DNA of 64,000 nucleotides, taken from Bryum argenteum (Eukaryota > Streptophyta > Bryopsida > Bryales > Bryaceae). A program made the translations under genes and the position numbers. The stretch is from contig CM073321.1 of assembly GCA_037043015.1 (NCBI GenBank), positions 28,881,010-28,945,009 on the forward strand, written 5' to 3'. The notes beneath the pieces were generated by a model. It was not told the DNA's origin and searched no databases. It saw only the letters and a list, made by a program, of their open reading frames with translations. Within the stretch, counting starts at the first letter, position 1. Each line of letters begins with the position of its first letter. Positions 19,251 to 31,577 of the stretch are shown in pieces.

Positions 19251-20030
19251 TATTGAAGCTCAATAGAGAGAGAGAAGGAATACAAACAATCAAAGCTTAC
19301 AAAGTAGTAGAGCAATGAATGCTTGAATGAGATACATGCTCAGTCTAAGCCCTTGCTTATATATCCATAGGTAGGCACATGGTGCTACAATTAATATGGG
19401 ATAACCGAGAGGCTAGGACCTCTCTCCACTCTCCAAGGCTCTTGGGACCAGCCCTCTTCACACACTCTAGAGGACTAAGACCTAGCCTCTATACACTCCA
19501 ATAGCTATTAGATGCTCTTATAACTACGAGCAATCTAATCTTCAACACTCCCACTTTGCGAGTAGTTACCACCTCGCAATCCCATCGCCTTTGTTAGCTT
19601 CTCATACCTCACCTTAGCAAGCGCCTTGGTCAACACATCAGCCACCATCTCCTGCGTTGGGCAATACCACAAGTTCACTTCTCCATCCTCCACCTTCTCT
19701 CGAATGAAGTGATGTTGCACATCAATGTGCTTCGTACGTGAGTGGTGCTTTGGATCCTTTGCAAGCGCAATACAACCTTGATTGTCGCACATGATATGAT
19801 AGATGCATACTCCTCTTGCATACTCCTCTTGCATGGCCAACTCCCACTTGCTTGCATCCACACTTTGCAAAGCATCACCCACACTCAAAGGATCATCAAA
19901 ACAAGCAACATTTGCATGTACTACCTCACTAGGTGGTGGAAGAATGTGATTCAACCACCACTCACCAAGCGGCCTCCTCTCCCTTGTTGGGTATCTTCGC
20001 TGCCCCTCTCCAATCTCCTCATATGGTGGT
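19251..20030 (-). mobile_element. Family B 3' fragment: LTR, RNase H end, linker
   Basis: Read on the minus strand, the DWWMNHILPPP-like linker (WLNHILPPPS region, 20030-19830) joins by an internal deletion to the end of RNase H ([21 protein letters not shown], 19800-19550), then the tract and LTR-B (19547-19251, 297 bp). RT is missing. A small duplication of CATACTCCTCTTG lies at the deletion point near 19806-19831. The fragment is cut at 20031 by a family A LTR. Confidence 0.8.
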
Positions 20031-21099
20031 TATTGAGATTGAAGGGAAAGACTTTACTTAGATGGAATTCGATAACTTCAGCCATGCAAGGGCTGAATAC
20101 AAGTAGGAGGAAGCCTCCTCTACCTATCTCCTAACCATGTGGGATAACTCACCACTATGGGCTGCCTTTGACTACAAGCAACACCTAATGGAGTCTATGA
20201 ACTAACTTATAGCATAGTTCTACTTCTATGCCTCCATGTACACTATCTACTCTAGTAGGTACATGTTTCTCAACAGGAGTCGAACTACGAGATCGCGCTG
20301 TCATCTCAGAACAACGGAGTGTTCGAATCGGAGGAGAGCACGGACAGCAAGGCCGTATACTCTGACGATGAGGAGGACGAGGTTGGATCAGACGACGGGG
20401 ACATCCAGCCGGAGGCGCCACAAGAGCCGGCTCAAGAGGCAACCCCACCGCGGACGGGACCAGAGGTAATAATTCTTCCGTCCCCGTCCCCTCCTACGAA
20501 CCCGATCTTGGTGACCTCATGCATCAGACGGGCTGTAACAAACTCCAAGGTCAGCTCCTTCGTTGGCCTTGTCTCCAAAGCGGTGATGAGGAACTCAAAT
20601 GATGGTGGCAAGCTCTCCAACAATGTCATGACCACATCTCCTTCCGTCCCGGGTGCCTCCAAGGCAGCCAACTCATGCGCCAATGCCTTAATCTTGTTCA
20701 CATGATCTAACAAGTCATCCTCCTCTTGCATCTTGGTAGTGAAGAACCACCGCCGAAGAAATAGGACGTTGGAGAGACTCTTGGTCTCATGGGTGTTGCA
20801 AAGGGTTGTCCACGCTTCCGCTGGTGTTTTGCAATGGCGGATGTGTGCAATTTGCTGATCCGCAAGATTGGTCACAATGAGAGCAAAAGCCTTCTTCTCC
20901 CGCATCTCAAACGCCTTCTTGGTCTTGAGATCCGCATCAGCACTTGGAGGCTCCTCACCCCCATCAGCCACATCCCACAAGTCCTTCTCCGCAAGAATCA
21001 TCTCCATCTTGAACTTCCACATGCCAAAGTTGACACCATTGAACTTGTCGATGATGCGCACGCCTCTCCTTCACTCGCAGCCATGTTGAAGTAGCTTCC
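20031..21099 (-). mobile_element. Chimeric family A fragment carrying gypsy upstream-ORF sequence
   Basis: On the minus strand: family A gag start (21084 to about 20510), then about 235 bp of the gypsy upstream ORF in antisense (20510-20276), then a 245-bp LTR-A (20275-20031). The LTR and ORF pieces together reproduce the junction at 7765 base for base in order and orientation. The gag has a frame break near its start but is otherwise open to the RLMHEVTK box. Confidence 0.88.
20276..20510 (+). pseudogene. Copied piece of the gypsy upstream ORF
   Basis: It encodes the acidic segment (SKAVYSDDEEDEVGSDD) also found at 7525-7759 on the minus strand, with about ten base differences. It begins with GGAGT, the complement of the ACTCC target site of the element at 7765. 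No protein of its own is expected. Confidence 0.88.
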
Positions 21100-21490
21100 T
21101 GTTGAAGAATAGATTGCTCGTAGTTTATAGGAGCAATTAGTACTTGTTAGAATATATATATATGGAAGCTTATACTTAGTATTCTAGAGTGTGGAAAGGG
21201 GCTGGTTCTAATAGCAATAGTGAGGGGAGAGAAGACCAGCCCACTTTGTTGACTTTAGGAGGCAAGGAGACAAGTAGGTGGTGGCAAAGACTAAAGGAGC
21301 ACACATGTGAACCATGTGGGCCAAAGGCACTTGGAAAATGAACAAGAAGGCACTAAGAAGGAGCCATAAAGGAAGTATAAGTAAAGGCCTTTGCTAGAAG
21401 GCAATACCTCATTTCAAGCATTCATTGCTCTACTTGTTCGTAAGAATTGAGTGTGTTGTATTCTCTCTCTTCCTCTATTGAATCCCAATA
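21100..21490 (+). repeat. LTR-C, solo-like
   Basis: 391 bp, TGTTGAAGAATAG to CCCAATA, with a TATATATATA stretch in its 5' part. Neither primer site nor polypurine tract adjoins it and the flanks do not form a target duplication, so it marks a recombination or template-switch joint. Confidence 0.75.
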
Positions 21491-21575
21491 GCCATCTCCA
21501 CAATGGTGCGGTTTGCACGCTCCGCAACACCATTTTGTTGAGGCGTGTAAGGGGCTGATGTGTGGTGCTCAATGC
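21491..21575 (-). pseudogene. Family A integrase fragment
   Basis: 85 bp, antisense, covering PQQNGVAERANRTIVEMA of the integrase core around the catalytic Glu. It abuts an LTR-C on one side and an LTR-A on the other. Confidence 0.75.
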
Positions 21576-21821
21576 TATTGAGATTGAAGGGAAAAACTTT
21601 ACTTAGATGGTATTGGATAACATCAGCCAAGCATGGGCTGAACATAAGTAGGAGGAAGCCTCTCCTAGTGCTCACCTAACCATGTGGTATAACTAAACAC
21701 TATGGGCTGCCTTTGACTACAAGCAACACTTAAAGGAGTCTAAGAACTAACTAAGTGTGTAGTTCTACTCGTAACACTCCATGTACACTAATTTCTCCAT
21801 TAGGTACATGTTTCCTCAATA
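21576..21821 (-). repeat. 3' LTR of a family A element (246 bp)
   Basis: Reverse orientation, ending CCTCAATA next to the complement of the polypurine tract (CTCCCACTTTG). It is closest in wording to the LTRs of the intact element at 13627. Confidence 0.85.
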
Positions 21822-22665
21822 CTCCCACTTTGTGAGTGGGCAAAGGCACAAAGGCCCATCTTCTCAATCAAGGCCAAGTGTTGTGGCTTTCCAAGCGCCT
21901 TGGTTAGCACATCAGCAACCATAGCTTTGGTAGGCACATACTTGAGCTCAATCACTTGATCCTCTACTTGCTCAGGAATAAAATGATGTTGCACATCAAT
22001 ATGCTTGGTTCGTGAGTGGTGTGTAGGATTCTTGGCTAAGGCAATAGCACCTTGGTTGTCACACAAAACTTGTGTGCCACTTTGTTGAACAAAGCCAACA
22101 TCAGCCAAGAGTTGCCTCAACCAAATGGCTTCCTTGGTACATTGGCTCATGGCCATGTATTCAACCTCTGTTGTAGAGAGTGCTATGGTGGGCTGCCTTT
22201 TGGAAGTCCATGAAATGGCACCCACTCCAAGCATAAAAACATAACCGGTGGTGGATCTCCTATCTCCTTCATCACCGGCCCAATCTGCATCACAATAGCC
22301 ACATAGCAACAAATTTGCACCTCCAAGTTGCAACTCTAGCTTGAGTGTACCTTGGAGGTACCTCATGACCCTCTTCACCTCTGCCCAATGCATTGGGCCA
22401 TACTTGGACATGTGTTGACTCACAACACTCACGGGAAACGCCAAATCAAGCCTTGTAGCCACCATGGCATACATTAGGCACCCAACCGCAGCCTTGTAAG
22501 GCACACTCGCCATTTCAGCCCTCACCTCTTCAAAATCAGCCTCCGTGAGCTTGGGCAACTTCACATGAGTGTCAAGTGGTGTACCTATGGCCTTGCAATC
22601 CTCCATCTTGAACCACTTGAGAATCTCTTCAATGTATTTGTGTTGACTCATGGTGATGGCGCGGG
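21800..22665 (-). pseudogene. Family A RT C-terminus and RNase H, cut by the chromovirus
   Basis: Open on the minus strand from ITMSQHKYIEEI through the RNase H motifs CDADWAG, STTEVEY and CDNQG to the stop inside the LTR. Its upstream continuation lies at 36334-36468, across the chromovirus. The copy has otherwise lost gag, protease and integrase. Confidence 0.88.
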
Positions 22666-22670
22666 CAGCC

Positions 22671-23963
22671 TGTCGCAACCCTTGCTAGCTCACCTTAGCT
22701 TAAACCAACTGTTTCCCAACTCTAGCAAGTGTCACGAGCGCTAACTCTGCACATCCCCCACATGCACAAAGTTAGCTCTCTATACCAACCACCAAGCTCA
22801 CCGCTTGGTTATCAATCCCTCCTACTCATGCAACCGGGACTCAACCCCTTCGTAGGTAGCCAATGGTTAGGTGCGGACTTCCACTTATGTCCAAGGTCCA
22901 ACTTGGTGGCACTCCCATACCACGCGGCCTAACCGCACTTGGTGGTGTCTCCTCACCACCGCCCATGACCACCATGATGACCCCAAGGCCACCAAGTAAT
23001 CACAACGCCGGCGGTGAGACACCACCCCACATCGGTAGCACTCGTGGTCCTCATTTTGCCTATATGAGTCCCCGTGGTGAAGCCCCAACACTAGCTCCCC
23101 CACCGGGACTCACCTTGTCCTTATGAGCCACCGTGGTGAAGCCCCAACACTAGCTCCACCCACCGTGCCTCATTTTGCACTTTGAGTCCCCATGGTGGAG
23201 CCCCAACACTAGCTCCACCCATTGGGACTCACCTTGCTTGGGAGTCCCCATGGTGAGGCCCCAACACTAGCCACACCACTCGGGACTCCCACCTTGGTCA
23301 CCACCAAGGCACCATGGGAGTGGGGAGGAGACCAGCCCTCCCCATAGTATACTCTGTGGGATTCGGCAGCCCCTGGTCCTAGGTGAAGGGCTGGACCCTC
23401 ACACCTCTAAAGTTTGGAAGACCACCCAATCTCCCAATGCCTTAGCCGCTGGAAGGCCCCGGGAGACTTCCCGAACCTTCCAGGGCTCGTATCTACCCCG
23501 TCCCGCATCCAAACGCGACGAGCGACCACTCTATCGACATCTACTCGTCAAGTAGATGCCGATAGACACCTTACTTGCCTCATTCCGACAAGTATTGAGG
23601 GAGTTATGCCCCTCTGAAGATTCGGGAGTCCCGGGCCAGCTTCCCAGTCCAGCACTGTCCCTGGACAGCACTCGCTTTAGTCCCACAATCTTCCAACTCC
23701 CATAACTTTTAGCTCACACCTCCAACTGAGGTGCTCCTTAGCATCCCGGAATCGTGGCAACATGAGCTTCCATAATCTCATGTCCATTCCGTCGTGGCTC
23801 CTAGTCTCCGTGGGTGAGAGGCGTCTCCAACGCCCGGGGTCCTCTCCCACACTAGGCCCACTTAGGTTCCCTTCACCTTGGCACCCCAAGGCCCGGGCGT
23901 CACTCCGGTGTCCCCCTTGGGCCCTTGGTGTTGCGGGCACTCCTCAAGGAGAGGTGCGCGACA
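22671..23963 (-). repeat. 3' LTR of the chromovirus (1293 bp)
   Basis: It is bounded by TGTCGCAACCC and GGTGCGCGACA. The purine-rich GGTGGGGGTGAG (minus strand) just outside its start at 23964-23975 is the likely polypurine tract. Confidence 0.88.
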
Positions 23964-24761
23964 CTCACCCCCACCTAATGGAGTCGATGCCCTCATCGAC
24001 TATACTTGTAGTCGGTCACACCAACTCTTGGGTTGCCATCCCCATCGGTGCAGCATTGTGTTTCACCAGGGCGCGACCCCCACAATGCACTCTCAAACTT
24101 TGGCAAAGTCTCAAAGGTGTCGTCACTAGGTAGTCCGTTTAGTACCCTGGACCTCTTCCAAGGCAACTAAACTACTCTAGACCCACCTACTTTGAGACCC
24201 TCTTGGATTGCCCTTACCATGGCTCTCCAAGTTAGGCTCCACTAGCCTAACACTTCTTCTTTGACTACTAGGCTGGACCTCAATGCTTCCACCAAGTTGT
24301 CTTGGTTGCAAACCCAAGATGGCTTTTACACCACGACTCGATCGCACGGGGGTAATGCCAAGTTCCGCCCAACTCGGATCCCACTATCTCTTTCGAGGCA
24401 TGGGTTCATGACTCCCATGCACTAGCTTGCACTAGTTTGTGGGAGTGGCGCTTTTATGAGCACGCGCCATTACCTTGTCCCCGCCCGGACAAGCCCAAGG
24501 CCAAGGGACTTCATGGTTTTATCCACTCTTTCTCCTAGCCTTGGTCCCCATTACTCGGCCTTCCCAACTCGGTTTCACATCTCTATTCCCCTCTTCCACC
24601 AACTTAGCACAAGTACAAGACTAGGACTCCATCTCATACTCTTCTCTTTGCACACACCAAAGCCAAACTTTATTGCCAAATCCAAAGAACAAGTACAAGT
24701 GTTGTGGATCTACGCCCAAGCTACAAGTCATCCTCCCCACTCACGGAGGTTGATGTCCTCA
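23964..24761 (-). other. 3' untranslated region of the chromovirus
   Basis: About 800 bp between the chromodomain stop and the polypurine tract. No gene is convincing; the frames seen here on the + strand lack domain content. Confidence 0.7.
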
Positions 24762-25728
24762 TCAATGCCTACGTTGCTTCTTGTTGGAGCTCCTATTCTT
24801 CTCAAAGTTCTCCACCACCTCCTTAGCATTCACCATGTCCTTTGCCGCCACCCACGTTGCTTCTTTCTCGTGGTATCCTCGCCACTTCACAAGGTATTCC
24901 TTGCTCTTGTTTTTGAGGTTCCTACTCTTAAGGATGGCCTCTACCTCATATTCCAAATGTTGTCCAACCAACTCTGGTGGTGGCCGAATCACTTGCTTGC
25001 GATCCGGCCACAAGGTATCCTCCTTGAATGGCTTTAACAATGAAACATGGAATGTTGGATGCACTTTGATCTCGGGTGGTAGCTCCAACTTATACACATC
25101 TTTGAACACCCGTTCCACAATGGGAAACGGACCCGCAAACTTGGACATGAACTTTGGAGTGAGGCTTTCGGGCATGGTGAAGTTCTTCACATTCAACAAC
25201 ACCTTTTGTCCCACCTCATACTCCACTTCACGTCTTCCGGCATTGACTTGCTTCTCATAGCGCCTTCTTGCCTTCTCCAACAACAACTTGGTTTTTTCCA
25301 ACATATGTTCCCGCTTCTTGGCCAAGTCTTCACCATCTTGGTTGAACTCTGGTGTTGAATGTGCCCCCTCGAGAGCTAAGTCGGCGGGTTGGAGTGGCTC
25401 CACTCCATAGGCCACTTTGAAAGGTGACTCCTTAGTCGCCGAGTGTGTGGCCGTATTGTAATCGAACTCCGCCAACCCCACATAGTCTACCCAATCACGT
25501 TGGTCCGCACTCACAAAGTTCCTCAAGTATTGGTTCAAGACCCCATTCACCCTTTCAGTTTGCCCATCTGTTTGGGGATGAAAGGCAGTGCTAAATGTCA
25601 ACTTGGTTCCCACCTTCCTAAAGAAGTGTCTCCAAAATGCACTTGTGAACTTTGGGTCTCGATCCGACACAATCACTCTTGGCAACCCGTGATGCTTCCA
25701 CCATGCATCGAGAAAGATCTTGGCGGTC
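24762..25728 (-). pseudogene. Chromovirus integrase core, C-terminal part and chromodomain
   Basis: About 307 residues are open. The second catalytic Asp is in VSDRDPKF and the catalytic Glu in TDGQTERVN, 35 residues apart. A long basic region follows with the GPFPI and HPTFHVSLLKP boxes. The last 60 residues form a chromodomain (EYEVEAILKSR, YLVKWRGY, ATWV). In chromoviruses this domain binds modified histone H3 and biases integration to heterochromatin. A frame break near 25730 separates it from the rest of integrase. Confidence 0.9.
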
Positions 25729-26876
25729 TCAAGCGCGATTCAGCGATTCTCTAGTTGGCACCATATGAGCCAACTTGCTAAACCGATCCACCATCACTAA
25801 GATGGCATCATACCCTTGCGACTCGGGAAGGCTTGTGATGAAGTCCATAGACACAATATGCCAAGGACCCGGCGGAATTGGCAATGGTTGCAACAAGCCC
25901 GCTTGCTTTTGATATGAAGCCCTGCTAAGTTGGCACTTCATACAAGTCTTCACAAAGTGGGTTATGTCATCTTTCATCCCCTGGCCAATAGTACCTCCTT
26001 GACACCGTTGCAATGGTAGCCTTTTCTCCCCTATGGCGGCTATGGGACTATCATGTTCCTCCTTCAAAACCAACAATCTAAGCTTGCCTTGAGGAACATA
26101 CACCCTACTTTGCTTATACTTGAGCAATCCATTCACCAACTTGATCTCCTTGAGCTTCTTGCCCTTCCTAAGATCACCAAGCATTTGTTGTGCCTCGGGG
26201 TCCTTCATGTACCCCTCTCTTATCCGCCGTTCCCAATTGCCTTCACCCTTATACATGAGCCGCAAGACTTGGGTGGTGCTTATGGCATGAAACTCTTCCT
26301 TTCTACTTAGCGCATCCGGCACCACATTGTCACGGCCCGGTTTGTGGATCAAGTCCACATTCATGAGCGCCAAAGTATTATGCCACCTCAATTGTTTGGC
26401 ACTCATTTGTGCTTGTGTCTCAAAATACTTCAAAGACACATTATCGGTGTAGACCTTAGTCTTGTGCAACCCCAAGTAATGTTGCCATGTCTTCAAACAA
26501 TGCACCACCGCAAAGAGCTCCTTCTCGTGAGTTGGCCATCTCATTTGACACCCATCCAACTTCTTGCTCTCATAGGCAATTGGCCTACCATCTTGCATCA
26601 AGACGCCTCCAATGGCAAAGTCACTTGCATCTGTGTGGACCTCAAAGGGCTTATCAAACTCAGGGAACTTCAACACTGGTGGAGATGATAACTTGTTCTT
26701 GAGTTCCTCAAAGGCTTGGTAGCAAAATTCATCCCATACTTGGTTCACCCCTTTTTTCAACAAGTCGGACAAAGGCTTGGCAATCTTAGAGAAGTTGCGT
26801 ATGAAGCGGCGATAGTAGTTTGCTAGGCCAAGGAATGACCTAAGTCCCTTTTGTGTAGAAGGCCGCTTCCACTCTT
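25729..26876 (-). pseudogene. Chromovirus RNase H and N-terminal integrase
   Basis: RNase H has VHTDASDFAIGGVL, the Glu in THEKELFAVV and the Asp in VYTDNVSLKY. The integrase finger ends in CMKCQ, but its His pair is disturbed (HDSPIAAI in place of the usual spacing, probably by compensating frame changes). The first core Asp is in SMDFITSLP. The part before residue 1 of the longest frame (26876-26773) still encodes the RT connection. The copia insertion at 26882 lies just upstream. Confidence 0.88.
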
Positions 26877-26881
26877 GAATT

Positions 26882-27126
26882 TATTGAGATTGAAGGGAAA
26901 AGCATTACTTAGATGGTATTGGATGACTTCAGCCATGCAAGGGCTGAATACAAGTAGGAGGAAGTCTCCTCTACATATCTCCTAACCATGTGGGATAACT
27001 CACCACTATGGGCTGCCTTTGACTATTAGCAACACCTAATGGAGTCTATGAACTAACTAAATGTGTAGTTCTACTCCTATGCCTCCATGTACACTATCTA
27101 CTCCAATAGGTACATGTTTCTCAACA
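26882..27126 (-). repeat. 3' LTR of the nested family A element
   Basis: 245 bp, flanked outside by TSD GAATT and inside by the polypurine tract complement. Confidence 0.92.
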
Positions 27127-30100
27127 CTCCCACTTTGCTTAGTGGGCACAGGCACCAAGCCCCATCTTCTCAATCAAGATCAAGTGTTGTGACTTTCCAA
27201 GGGCCTTGGTTAGCACATCAGCAACCATAGCTTGGGTAGGCACATACTTGAGCTCAATCACTTGATCCTCCACTTGCTCACGAATAAAATGATGTTGCAC
27301 ATCAATATGCTTGGTTCGTGAGTGGTGTGTAGGATTCTTGGCCAAGGCAATAGCTCCTTAGTTGTCACACAACACTTTTGTGCCACCTTGTTGAACAATG
27401 CCAACATCAGCCAAGAGTTGCCTCAACCAAATGGCTTCCTTGGTACATTGGCTCATGGCCATGTATTCAGCCTCCGTTGTAGAGAGTGCTATGGTGGGTT
27501 GCCTCTTGGAGTTCCACGAAATGGCACCCACTCCAAGCATAAAAACATAACCGGTGGTGGATCTCCTATCTCCTTCATCACCGGCCCAATCTGCATCACA
27601 ATAGCCACATAGCAACAAATTTGCACCTCCAAGTTGCAACTCTAGCTTAAGTGTACCTTGGAGGTACCTCATGACCCTCTTCACCGCTGCCCAATGCATT
27701 GGGCCATACTTGGACATGTGTTGACTCACAACACTCACCGGAAAGGCCAAATCGGGCCTTGTAGCCACCATGGCATACATGAGGCACCCAACCGCAGCCT
27801 TGTATGGCACACTTGCCATTTCAGCCTTCACCTCTTCAAAATCAGCCTCCGTGAGCTTGGGCAACTTCACATGAGTGTCAAGTGGTGTACCTATGGCCTT
27901 GCAATCCTCCATCTTGAACCTCTTGAGAATCTCCTCAAGGTACTTGTGTTGACTCATGGTGATGGTGCGGGCAGCCCTATCCCTCTTGAACTCCACTCCA
28001 AGGCAATAGCTTAGCTCTCCCAAATCCGTCATCTCATACTCCTCCTTGAGGATAGCCTTCACCTCCAACATCTTGGTCATGCTACTTGCAAGGATTATCA
28101 AATCATCAACATACAACACAACAATCACAAGAAACTCACTACTTTGCATGATATACAAAGAGTGGTCAGCGTGGCCTCTTTGGAAGCCTTTCCTCACAAA
28201 CATGGCATCAATATCTTGATACCATGCCCTCCCGGATTGCTTCAAACCGGGAAGTGCCTTCTTCAACTTGCACTTGAGATGCTCCTTGCCTTGTTGCACA
28301 AATCCTTGGGGTTGATCCATGTAGATGACCTCCTCCAACTTGGGGTTGAGGAAGGCGGTCTTCACATCCATGTTGTGCATCTCAAGGTCCATGGCTGCCC
28401 CAATGCTCACAACACACCGAATTGTGTTGAATTTGGCAACGGGGGCAAATGTCTCATTGAAATCCACCCCCTCCACTTGGGTGAACCCGCGTGCAACCAG
28501 CCTTGCTTTATACCTCACCACATGCCCCAAAGCATCCCTTTTGGTGGAGAAACCCACTTACAACCCACACTTGATCTATTGGGAGGAAGGGGTGCAAGCT
28601 CCCAAGTGCCCTTGTGAATGAGGGCCTTGTACTCTTCTTCCATAGCCACCTCCCACTTGCTTGCATCTTCACAATTCAAAGACCTCTCCAAGTGTAGATG
28701 GGTCTCCAAGAAATGCCACATTTGCTTGATCTTCATGTGGTGGAGGAAGAATGTGGTTCATCCACCAATCCCCAAGTGGCTTGCGAGTCCTTGTGGGGTA
28801 TCTTGGCTCCTCTTGAGGCTCCTCACGTGGCTCCTCCATGGGCTGGTCCTTCTCTTGCTCCTTTGGTGAGGAAGTGGATGATATCTTCTTCCGCTGCGGT
28901 AACACCTCCTCGTCCTTGGGCTCCTCCAAATCTTCTTCATCATCATCTCCCACTTCTTCAATGTCAATACTTGGAGTTGAGCCCACACTTTGGGCTGGTC
29001 CTCCACTTCTCCCACTTGGGCTCACCTCCAAGTGCTTAAAATCAGCGCCTCCATCTTCCAAGAATGTCACATCCCTACACTTGATGATGGCCTTGGTGTC
29101 CACACGCATCAGCCTATAGGCCTTAGATCCCTCACAATACCCAAGCAAAAGACACTTGATGGCCTTGGCATCCAACTTGGTCCTCTTTGCATTTGGAACC
29201 AACGCATACGCAATGCAACCAAACACACGCATATGAGACACATGGGGCCTCACTCCACTCCAAGCCTCTTGAGGTGTCTTGCTTACCAATGCTTGAGTGG
29301 GGCAGCGGTTCCTTGTGTACACCGCATTGCTCACGGCCTCTCCCCATAGCTCATACTTGAGCCCTTGGCCATGAATCATGGCCCTTGCCATTTCCACAAT
29401 CGTGCGGTTTGCACGCTCCGCAACACCATTTTGTTGAGGCGTGTAAGGCGCTGATGTGTGGTGCTCAATGCCATGGGCTTTGAGGAAGTTCTCAAATGCC
29501 TTGGACACATACTCCCCTCCATTATCCGACCGCAGCACCTTCACCTTGCAATCAGATTGGGCCTCCACAAGCGCCTTCCAAGTCTCAAAACGCCCAAACA
29601 CCTCACTCTTGGACTTGAGCATGTACACCCATGTCTTGCGTGAGAAATCATCTATAAAGGTGACAAAATACCTTGCTCCTCCAATGGAAGTGGTCTTCAT
29701 TGGCCCGCACACGTCCGAATGCACCAACTCCAACTTCTTGGTGGCCCTTGTTGCTCCATGCTTGGGGAAGGGCTGCCTTGCTTGCTTTCCCTCAATGCAC
29801 CCCTTGCAAGCCAAGGAACTCCAATCGTGCTTGCAAGAAGAGAGGTCCAGCCCCTTCACAATGTGTTGGAGGCCCTTCAAGCTCTTCAAATTCAAGTGCC
29901 CAAGCCTCCTATGCCAAAGATTCACAAGCTCTTCATGGGCTGACCCTTGAGCCACACAAGCAAATGAACTCCCATTCACCTTGGTGAATCGAAGAAGATA
30001 CAAATTGCCCTCACGAGGGGCTGATGCAATCAAACATACCACTTGGAGACCTCACAACACACCCTACATTGTTGAATTGCACCTTCAAACCTCCCAAAGC

Positions 30101-31165
30101 CAATTTGCTTACCGAAAGCAAGTTGGCATGCAACTTGGGCACATGGAGCACCTCACGAATGATGATCCTCTTGGGCTGCCCCTTGTCTTGCACCTCCACA
30201 TGCACCTCCCCTATGCCAAGTGCCTCCACCATGCCATTATCTCCCATGTAAATCTTCTTCCCCACAACGGATTGATAGGTGTGAAAGGCATCTCGATGGC
30301 TGGTCATGTGTTGTGTGGCGCCGGAATCGACAATCCACGTGAACATGTCGGCCTTCTCTCCTCCTCCATGTGTAGCAAAGGCAAAATCCTCCTCATCCTC
30401 CACTTTAGAGGCTTGATGTGCACTCTCCTTGCCTTGGGCTTGGTTGGACCTACAAAACCTTGCAATGTGGCCTGGTTTACCACACTTGAAGCATGTTCTT
30501 GTGTCCTTGGAAGCCTTGGTGTTGCCTCCCTTGGCAAATCTTGACACAAGCGCTGATCCCTCTCCTTGGGGCTCATTCTCCTTGCGCTTGGTGACCTCAT
30601 GCATCAAACGCGCCGTGACAAACTCCAAGGTCAGCTCCTTCATTGGCCTTGTCTCCAAAGCGGTGATGAGGAACTCAAAGGATGGTGGCAAGCTCTCCAA
30701 CAATGTCATGACCACATCTCCATCCGTGACGGGTGCCTCCAAGCAAGCTAACTCATGCGCCAATGCCTTGATCTTGTTGACATGATCCAACAAGTCGTCC
30801 TCCTCTTGCATCTTGGTAGTGAAGAACCCCCGCCGAAGAAATAGGATGTTGGAGAGACTCTTGGTCTCATGGATGTTGCAAAGCGTTTTCCACGCTTCCG
30901 CTGGTGTTTTGCAATGACGGATGTGTGCAATTTGCTGATCCGCAAAATTGGTCACAATGAGAGCAAAGGCCTTCTTCTCCCTCCTCTCAAATGCCTTCTT
31001 GGTCTTGAGATCCGCATCAGCACTTGGAGGCTCCTCACCCCCATCAGCCACATCCCACAAGTCCTTCTCCGCAAGAATCATCTCCATCTTGAACTTCCAC
31101 ATGCCAAAGTTGACACCATTGAACTTGTCGATGATGCGCACGCCATCTCCTTCACTCGCAGCCAT
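27127..31165 (-). pseudogene. Family A Gag-Pol with three frame breaks and one nonsense codon
   Basis: The ATG is at 31165. Gag, the knuckle CFKCGKPGHIARFC, DSGATQHM protease, integrase with HSD, SDNGG and NGVAERANRT, RT with YVDD, and RNase H are all recognisable and complete. The frame changes near 30030 (before integrase), near 28670 (integrase-RT linker) and near 28550 (start of RT). TAA at 27358-27360 replaces a Gln codon next to the last RNase H Asp. The identical LTRs argue that the insertion is recent, so these lesions are either very new, were copied with help from an intact element, or are sequencing errors. Confidence 0.9.
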
Positions 31166-31577
31166 GTTGAAGTAGCTCCCACTTGATGGCAGCACCTAAA
31201 GGCGCTAAGAGAGTTGACAAACTCAATTCAGCCTCCCTAGAATCCCTAAAACAAAGGCAATGGGCTGAAGTTGCACCAACCAGCCCTTGCAAGCTCCTCA
31301 CAAGGAGATCTAAACCCTAAGGACCTCACAAACACCTCCCTCAAGTAGATCAGCTCACTAACCACCAAATCAGACCCTAATCTTGCTCAAAACACCCACA
31401 TGAGCTACCTAGGCAAGAACTTCTTCAATTCAGCCACTAACTCACAATGTAGTGCAATCCACACCTCAAGGAGCTAAGGGACTCCCAATTAGCCCTTACA
31501 ATGGATCCAAATGAGCAAGTGACTCAAAGTGGCTCACAATCACTCCACCAACCTCACAAGGGCTGAAATCAGCCCTA

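Noticed and set aside
24731..24742. GAGTGGGGAGGA (minus strand) as polypurine tract, giving a 2.06-kb chromovirus LTR
   Set aside because: The 5' LTR with TSD CAGCC starts TGTCGCGC at 36328, which fixes the 3' LTR end at 23963.
24456..25037. 193-codon + strand ORF near the chromovirus end
   Set aside because: It overlaps the chromodomain coding strand in antisense and the 3' untranslated region; low-complexity composition.
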